Part shown: positions 48,801-57,800 of the stretch, piece by piece
How positions within the stretch are numbered: position 1 is the stretch's first letter
Layout: each line of letters opens with the position of its first letter
NCBI GenBank assembly: GCA_030248225.1
Contig: JASANE010000682.1
Location: forward strand, 62,001 to 126,000
From: Trileptium ribeirensis
Taxonomy: Eukaryota > Nematoda > Enoplea > Enoplida > Thoracostomopsidae
Reading direction: 5' to 3'
DNA length: 64,000 bases
Program-made: the position numbers and the translations under genes
Notes under the pieces: generated by a model
What the model was told of the DNA's origin: nothing
What the model saw: the letters and a program-made list of their open reading frames with translations, nothing else
The model's database searches: none

Positions 48801-51800
48801 CCAAACTACAAAAATGTATGTGTGATGCTATGACCTGGACTTGGGGCCTAGTTCAAAACAAGGGAGCTGTCAGTGTGAGAGGTGTGATTCCCTCAGCTTA
48901 TGCGGTCCCAAAAATGTATGTAATTGTTGCAGAACATAATATATATATATAACTTAGCGACTTAACATATATAAATAAAAGCGAATAAAGAAATGTATAT
49001 ACGAACAAAAATAAATAAATGTATAGATCTAAGTCCTTGCTAAGTTTACCATCTTATTAACAAGGCCATCTCTTCTTGCCATCCTTATCACCCTAGTCAC
49101 GATGTCCAACTCCTGCCTTAGAGTGGATTGAGCCCGGAACACGTACTTCAATGAGTAGCTTTAAAACGCCATTATAACATTCTGCATAAGAACCATTAGG
49201 ATACCTGAGCTTACACAAAAGCGTCTGATATATCCTACCAAGTATCTTATGAAGTCTATTAAGCACCGGACTCTTTTATACGAATCGCGAAAAAACCTCC
49301 ATGAGCGTGTTGTCCTCCCGCTGACTTAACCTTTAAAATTTCGTCTGTAAAGAACAATACCTGTTCAATGATCTATAATCTCCGTAGATCATGGTCATTC
49401 TGTATACTGTCTTAACCCTTCTCCAGTATCGCTAACTCATCATATCTGACGGACCCTGGAATTGACCCCTTTTGCATTACCTCTGAAGGCTCCAAACTCC
49501 CCCACCGGCGGCCGTCCGGCGCACTAAACATTTTGGCAATAGGGTAAAAATGGCAAAAATGGGGGCAACATTGGTAAAACATAGGGAAAACAGAAAAAAA
49601 TTATTAGCTAGTTGGCAATCCCCTGAGACCATCTAACCCCCAACGCCGACAGACCTTCGACACATGTAGAACTCACTCTATCCTTGATCAACAAATTTTT
49701 TTGACATTGTTCATATTTTGTATTTGTTACAAGTTTTTGATAACCCCGCATTAGGTTTGACGAGGGGCGAGGAGAAGCGCCAACCCCCCCCCCGACCTTC
49801 TGTGCTACTGCACATCATTCCACAGACAATTCTTAAATTTACGCGTGCCAATATATAAGCAGCAATTTTCTGCAGACATTTGTTATCATCCCAACTGCTA
49901 ACTCTAAGTGTGCGCGGTTATCAATGTGCATGTTATTAAACTAAATTTTCTTGAAATATATTTTGATATGGTTTCCTATCTATACGTCTAACATTCAATT
50001 TCGTAGCAGAAATATGGTCAATACTGAAGTGCATACTAAATTCAATGAACTTCTGGTATGATACCGAGTATTCCTGTATTACATGACAATGCTTAATGTG
50101 TCCATAATAACACCAAGAGTGCAAACTGGGGGTTCTATGCATCTCGACCCCTCACCCAAAAAACTGGGGTCAGTGGGTCAGACCGAAACCGCCCGCGTCA
50201 TCAAACACGGGTTTACATGTGAGTGCAGGGGAAGTGTCATACTCTTCCCTAATACACTCTTGATAATATCAATATCTTCTCACCATAGTTCTCCACACAT
50301 AAGTCATAGGTCATTAAAAATTCTGTTCGGTTAATCCATCTTCTATTATCATTTGTGTTACCCCACAGGCTGTTACTGTTATGTGCCAAATACCAGATCA
50401 TAAGAGAAACCACTTCTCTCCGAGGAAGTCAATCCCCATGTATTTCTGACTGCTTGCCTGCATGTCCCTTTTCAGCTACGACCATTCTCATGCTCAATAT
50501 TTATGTATCCAAATTTTGATATTTGGAATACCAAATTCATCGATACTTTTTATAATAAATTCCAATTTTGTGCAGTCAAATGCACCAGCAATATCTAGAA
50601 AGGCTGCATAAACAAATGCGCCAGTAATCATTTCCTGCTCAATCAATACCGCAGTGCACTGAAGGGCAGAAATAGTTCTTCCTTCACGATAGGCATGCTT
50701 ATTGTCATGTAATTTAGATTTGCTTAAGACGTTATGTATTACGTAATCTGCCACCAATGTTTCAAAAGTTTTCAGTAGAAAAGATGACAAATTAATAGTT
50801 CTATGCCTTAGGCTCAGTATAATCGTGTTTTGCCGGTTTGGGAATAAAGACAAATTTTGTGTGTCTCCATAAAACTGGAATATGATTAAGTCCTAAACTG
50901 GCCTTAAAAATTTTCTAACGCCGCAATTACGGCTGGGCCTTCTGATTTCCGGGAAACTGGAACTATACCACCATCGGGACCTGGAGACTTGAAGTCTACA
51001 TGACGTTCTAAAGTCAATTAAATTATTTCTATGTTTACAACCTTATTGATGTGACGTAATTACGGGCAATTTTTCGACCAATATAAAACTTCAGGTCAAA
51101 ATAGGCTACTACATGATATCATCAGCAGACTTAATGATAATCGAGTGTTATGTGTATGCTGCTAAGATGATCTTGTCCTTTTAAAATCTTCTTCATGTCT
51201 TAGAATTACTTGTAATAGATTTGATTTCAACGTCCTCTAAACGCAGTTCATGCGTGATGCTGTGCTAGAAGACTTTCTGTTAATGCAAGAAGTGTAGCGG
51301 CCCAGTTTTTACAAGAAAAAGAAGGCATGATGATCAAATTGATATCTGCATTGGGGCGAAATTATTCCACTCGACAACAAAGACAAATATTTTGGGTTAG
51401 TTTAAGACAAAGATCTAACATAGAAGGCTCATATTGAAGAATCACGACTTATGCACTCAAAAGATTTATTGGAAGCAACTGCTACGGAACAGTCGTAATT
51501 CCAAACTTTTTTTTTAAGGGGTGTGGTAGGGGGAGAAGTGGCCCGTTTTAAAAAAAAATAAAAAACGCCGAGGCTTTGACTTGTCGCGAGGACACGGGTG
51601 GAGATAAAAACACATGGGGGCGGGGTGAAGAGGGGAGAAAACACAGGGCCATTATTATCATGAAAGAAGACGCGGCGAAAGGAAATATTTAGGAATTAAA
51701 ATTTTGGGTTTTGGGAAAAAAATATATTGGGTAAAAGGCTTCAGGGCTAAATATAGAAATTTAAAAAAGAGACAAAATGAGTATTTAACATCCCATATGT

Positions 51801-54800
51801 TATAGTGATAAGAAGAAGAAAGAAAAAAAAAAGAAAATAAAAACTAATGCGAGAGGAATACGAATTGGTATCCCCTCTTTACCCGGAAGGCCCGGTCGTC
51901 GGAGGAGGTAACAGGCGGTGGGGTGTAGGGGAATTAAATCCGGGGAGAATTAAGGAAATCTTCCCTTCACGGCCGTTTGACAACTATCTTTAAAAGGCAC
52001 GCCCTCGCCCCCCAGCAAAACCCAACCTGTTGCTTCATCGTAGCGCTGGGGTGGCATCGGGTGGAGCTGGGCGACGGTCTACCAAGCTCCACGCGGCTAA
52101 AACAGGCTTTGGTGTTTTGATTTTTGAAATGAAAATATTACAAAATTGCCATTTGGAGACCAAAATTAGGGCATTCCCCTTAGGCGATGCCTTGTGTATG
52201 TCCGACACTTCGAAAAATTTGCAAATGGACAATTTCAGGTTTACATGGATTAGAAAGAAGATTCCACACGGAATCATAGTTCATGAACAGCTGACTAAGA
52301 GCTGCCTTAGCAAAAATGATCTCCAGGCGTGTAACAACAATGAAATGAATTACAAATTTTCATTTCTTCTCTGTGAACGTTATGTGAGCCCAATGATGGC
52401 ACAGTATAACCTGGTCGAAGACCCGACCAAGGTAGGAAAATTCTTAACGAAAGAAAATGTCAGGAATTTCAAAATTATTTTGAATAGAAAAGAGTTTTTA
52501 TATAGCTCCAAAATTTAAAAAAGTTAAAAAAGCCCCGGAATGTTCTCAAAAAATGCCGGCCCGCCCAACGAGCGGGGAAAGGGCGACCCGAAAGACAAGA
52601 AAGTGGGGAGAGAGGGGCGGCCACGCCCCCCCCCCCCCCCCCCCGGGAGCTTCAAGCGCCACCGAATCTAACATACAGTCACTGCTTGCAGAAGACGCAG
52701 TACGTCAGTTGAGGCATCAGAACGATTGCGTCAGAAACCGGAAAAAGATGTGGTACGGCCCGTTCACAGGGGAAGTAGAGCTGGAAAGAAGAAAACTGGC
52801 TCCTTTATCAGGAAACAGATCGAGATTGGTGGTTACACCAAACTCACTGATAAAGCTAAACCGAATGAGCCACGTCAGCAGGAGCAGCCTATTGCAGGCC
52901 CGAGCACTGTTGTGGTGGAGAAAGTGGATAGAAGCGCTGTAAAGCGCAATCGAGAGTCTGTAGAAGCCACTGGCACTACACCTGACGCTCTTAAAGCACC
53001 CCCAGCTAAGAGTTATAAGGAAGTAGCCCGTAAGGCGCTAGAATTGGTTATCATCGCTGCAGATGATCAGGATAGAACCTTCTCTGATGAAGAGGTTGAT
53101 AAGATCCGGGAGGATATCATTGAGGCTACGTTTCGTGCGACTAGTGAAGACCAGATCCACTTCAAAGACTCTGGTTCATGGAATGGTCACTTACTGGTGA
53201 CTTGTGCGGCTGAGGCGGCCAGAGACTGGCTATCTAAAGCTGTGGAACGAATAACAGTAACAGAGGGGGAAGCCCTGAAAGCAATTCAGCGCTCGGAATT
53301 TGAGCAATGTAGAATTTTTATACTAGTTCCGAATCCAAGGAACAATGACTACACGGTAGAAATGGTAGTTAGACGCTTGGCGAATGCCAATAGAAGCATT
53401 GACTTCAAGGGTTGGTATCCAATCACCGTGTGGTCAGAAGAAAAGTATTTGAAGATTATCTTTGCAATCCCAAAAGCTTACAGAGAAGCGTTAAGAAATG
53501 TGGGCGACCGCTCCCACTTTGAATTATCGACGTTGGAGGACAAAGATGCCTCCAATCGTCCAGCTAAGAAGAACCCGCAGCAGTAAACCGATATGAAAGC
53601 GGTAGTTGCGGGAATGAGCAAAGATCAGATTGAAATAAGACTCTATGACATAGTTACAGATGCAGTATATATGCGCATCTGTCTCTCAAGTACTATAGTA
53701 AAAAGGAACAAAAGATATTTTAGCCACAGACAGGCAACATGTTTCATGAAGGTTTATGAAGGTATAATCATAGAAAAGATCAGGGTGCTTGCCTTTCTCG
53801 CAGTCCTTAGGAATTGGAGGTCTGAGGGTCATGATAAGGTTTTATATAAAAGGATGCCGATATTGGTAACGATAATGGTGAGTAATCAACTATATATGAT
53901 TAGGTGTTTCTTAGCTGCAAATTTTGCAGGAATGTTTGGTTCTTATGAGAATATTATAAGTTATTCAACAAACCATAATTATAAGGATGGTTAGTTTTAG
54001 ACAAATTAATCTGCAACATTGCAAAGAGGCTACAGTTGAGATAAGCAAAAAGAAACCGAGGATGTCGGATTGCATTCTGACCCAGGAGCCATATGTGCTA
54101 AATATTAAATCGCGTATTTGGAATTCAGAATACGAAGTATTCTCTGCTGATGCAGAGCGACCACGCTCTGCAATTTTTATGAGAAAGATGATTAAGTGTG
54201 TATTTATAAGTCGTTTCAGCGATGGTGACTGTGTAGTCGTTAAAATATGTAATGAGAACAGTGAGCTGTGGGTAGCGTCAGTGTACATGCCGTATGATGC
54301 TGACTCACCACCTAGTCGAATAGTTAGAGACCATTGCAGTAGTAACCAGATAAGACTGATTCTGGGATGTAATGCAAACGCTCATCACACATTGTGGGGC
54401 AGCACGAACTGTAACGACAGGGGAATAGATTTATTAGAATTTATAGCTAGTACTAATCTAGAAATAATGAATGTGGGTAATAAGCTAACATTCATTACAA
54501 GAAATAGATCTGAGAGGATCGATGTGACTCTCACTGATTTTGCTAGTGTCGGAAAGCTTATTAACTGGAGAGTATTAGATGAGAATACTTTTTCGGATCA
54601 TAGGGCGATAGAGTTTGAATATGTGGAGAAAATCGCAGAAAATAAGATACAGTATAATTTAAAGCGTCTCAGATTTGAGGAGTTTCGAGATAAGCTTCTC
54701 CAAAATACAGTGGGTGCTGACGCACAAGATACTATTTATAACTCAGAAGTGATGGATATGAATGTAATTAAATTCACCAGTGCAATGAATCAAGCAAAAG

Positions 54801-57800
54801 AAGAAGCGTGTCCATTGATGAACATAGGAAATAGAGGTTTGAATTGGTGGTCGCAGAAACTTGGCCGGCTAAGACAAAGATCAAGGAAACTATACAGATA
54901 TGCTGTTAAGTTTGGTGGAGACTGTAATTGGAATAGATATAGAGCTGCTCAGAAATTGTATAAAGATGAGATAAAGAAAGCAAAGAGCAGGTCGTGGAAA
55001 GTATTCTGTGAAAAGGTTGAAGGTGCTAATGCTAGCACTCGTTTGGCGAAGATTTGTATGCTGGGGCACAAAGTGAGACTCGGTCATCTTCAGAAAGCGG
55101 ATGGAAGCATGACAGAGAATGAGGAAGAAACATTAGAGCTACTTTTACGCTCTCATTTTCTGGATTCAATGAGAGATGACAATGAGGAGATTAAGATGTC
55201 CCAGAATATCAGGCCAAGCAAGAGGGACGTTGCTATGGCTGAAGAATTAGTGAGCGTAGATAAACTAAGATGGGCAGTGTCAAGTTTTGGTTCTTTTAAG
55301 AGCCCAGGTGTTGATGGTATCAACCCAATATTATTGAAAATGGGCTTTGATGAAATTAGCCACATCTTAATGAAAATAATTAAGGAATCTATAGCTACAG
55401 GATATATACCTAAGGCATGGAAGGAAGCACTAGTTTCGTTTATACCGAAACCAGGGAAGGATAATTATTTAGATCCGAAGAGCTTCAGACCTATCTGTCT
55501 TACATCGTTTCTATTGAAGACGGCGGAAAGACTGGTGGATAGGTATTTAAGGAGCAAGTTTTGTGGTAGGATTCATGAAAATCAACATGCGTATCAAAAG
55601 GGGAAGAGCACTACTACAGCTCTTCATGGTCTAATAAGTAGATTAGAAAGTGGGTTAAACCAAGGTAAGCATACGATTGCGGTATTTCTTGATATAGGTG
55701 GAGCCTTTGATAGAACAACACATGAAACTTTTCGACGTGCATTCGGCAAATTTGGAATTAATGCCACTATTAGCAAGTGGTTGAGCAATCTTGTTGGTAT
55801 CAGGTGGGCTACAGCGACAATGGGCACGTCATCAGTAAGATTCCGATTAGGACGAGGGAGCCCACAGGGAGGAGTGTTATCACCCTTGTTGTGGACTTTA
55901 GTAATTGACGATTTGCTAAGAAATATGAATACAGCGGACTTATATATACAGGCATACTCAGATGACGTAGTTATGCTCACCAGTAGCAAAAACCTGGACG
56001 TCAATGTTAGGAGAATTCAGAAAAATCTAACACTTCTTGGAAAATGGTGTACAGAAAGGGGTTTAAAAGTAAATCCAGCTAAAAGTAATGTGCTAGTTCT
56101 TTCAAGAAGCAGAACGCTCAATCGAGATGTAAAGCTTAAGCTATTTGACGAAGTTTTACCTGTAACTAATACAGTCAAGTACCTTGGAGTGGTGATTGAT
56201 AACAAATTACTATGGAGAGATCATATAGAACTGGCCGTGAAAAAGGGGGTCAGCACACTAATGGCATGTAGAGGAATAATTGGAAAGACATGGGGAATTA
56301 AACCTAAGATTTTATGGTATATTTATAATAGCATCGTACTTCCATCCGTTTGTTACGGTGCTGTAGTCTGGTGGCATAAAGTCCAACTTAAAACATATGC
56401 AAGAAAGCTTGCGAAAGTATCCAGATTAGCCTGTATCATGATGACCGGTGCCATGAAATCGACACCGACGTTAGGAATGGAAGTTTTATTAAATGTTTTG
56501 CCACTAGATCTAGCGGTCATAGAAGAAGGTATAAAAGAGTTGCATAGGATTCAATGTATATGTCCGCATACACTTGATGTAATTCAAGGGTATCATGCTG
56601 ATACAGAAGAAATTAGGAATGAATTGCCTGTACTCAACTTCCCTTGCGACTATATGTCATCGCAAATAGCGGATGAGTGTACTTGGCACACAGTTGTTCC
56701 AAGCCGTGAGGGTTGGCTAGATGAGACTAGGCGACTTAGAGAGGAGTCTAATAACACTATAATATGTTATACAGATGGATCTCTTGTGAAACTCCAGGGG
56801 AAAACTTCCACTGGAGCAGGATTCTCCATGGGGACAAGAAACCATGTATACTCACTGGGTGCATATATAAGTGTTTTCCAAGCAGAAGTATATGCGATAA
56901 AAGCCTGTGCAGACAATATCATAGAAAATAAAACGCGCAATATGAATATAAGGATCTTTTCAGACAGCCGCGCTGCTCTCAAAGCACTTGAGGCTGACCT
57001 GGTTAAATCCAAATTAGTCTCAGAGTGCAGGGTGAGTTTAAGAGAATTGTCCAAACAGAATGAGGTATCACTTATATGGGTACCAGGTCATAGTAACATA
57101 GAAGGAAATGAAACAGCTGATCAGCTAGCCCGAAGAGGTTCATCAAAGCTACCTGTAGGACCAGAACCTATCCTTCCAATCTCAAGGAAGGAAGTTGCAA
57201 CAAGGATAAAATCTTGGCTACATAGAAAGTTTGTTACTAGATGGATGCAGGAAGCAACGTGTAAACAGACAAAGAGTATCATTAGTACGCCGAATAAGAA
57301 ATATAGTAATTATTTGTTAGGATTAACGAAAGACAGAATAAGACAGTGCGTTCAGGGAATAACGGGGCATAGCTGGCTAAACTTCCACCTACATAAGTTA
57401 AAAGTTACAGGAAATAAACATTGCTCTCATTGTGGCATCGACGAGACATCAGAACACTTTCTGTGTGCTTGTCCTAGGTTTGCAGAGAGTCGGAGAGAAA
57501 TTCTAGGGAATACAGTAATTAATATAGAAGGCTTGAGAGATTACAACATTAAGAAGTTATGTAGGTTTATTCTCAGTACTGGTAGGCTTGCTGTCGAAAA
57601 CCATGATTAAAACGGAATACAACGTCTTAGGTAATCCAAAACAAGGTAACACTTTGCACTTTCACAGTTTTTAAATCCCAGATTCTGACGTCATTCACAG
57701 TTTAACGGGCTGATGCAATGGACGTGTCATTCATGTTCCCGCATGTTTTTCTAGCCCAGTATAGTTAAATCTAATCTAATCTACACATAATACTGGTTTA

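Larger units (their letters stand above)
31033..57775 (-). repeat. Right arm of giant inverted repeat
   Basis: Reverse-complement partner of 4,690-29,197. It is longer because its LOA LINE keeps about 1.4 kb of ORF2 that is deleted on the left, and because about 1 kb of unusual sequence (51,511-52,483) interrupts it. It carries the same transposon insertions and the same four NKIRAS exons in mirror order. Its outer flank at 58,350-58,835 carries further NKIRAS exons, so this arm appears to be joined to the original gene locus. Confidence 0.95.
52484..57775 (+). mobile_element. LOA/R1-like LINE, nearly complete (right arm)
   Basis: Plus-strand non-LTR retrotransposon with ORF1, a 400-bp linker and a full-length ORF2, ending in a TAAATCTAATCTAATC tail at about 57,767-57,775. 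The 5' part is damaged: 52,517-52,655 is replaced by GC-rich sequence with a C-run, and about 320 bp present in the left copy are missing. It lies in an NKIRAS intron in the antisense orientation. Likely retrotransposition-defective because of the 5' loss, but its ORF2 could still act on other templates. Confidence 0.9.

Noticed and set aside
53593..53994. A third LINE protein between ORF1 and ORF2
   Set aside because: The frame is broken in the left copy, and residue changes are proportionally more frequent than in ORF2.
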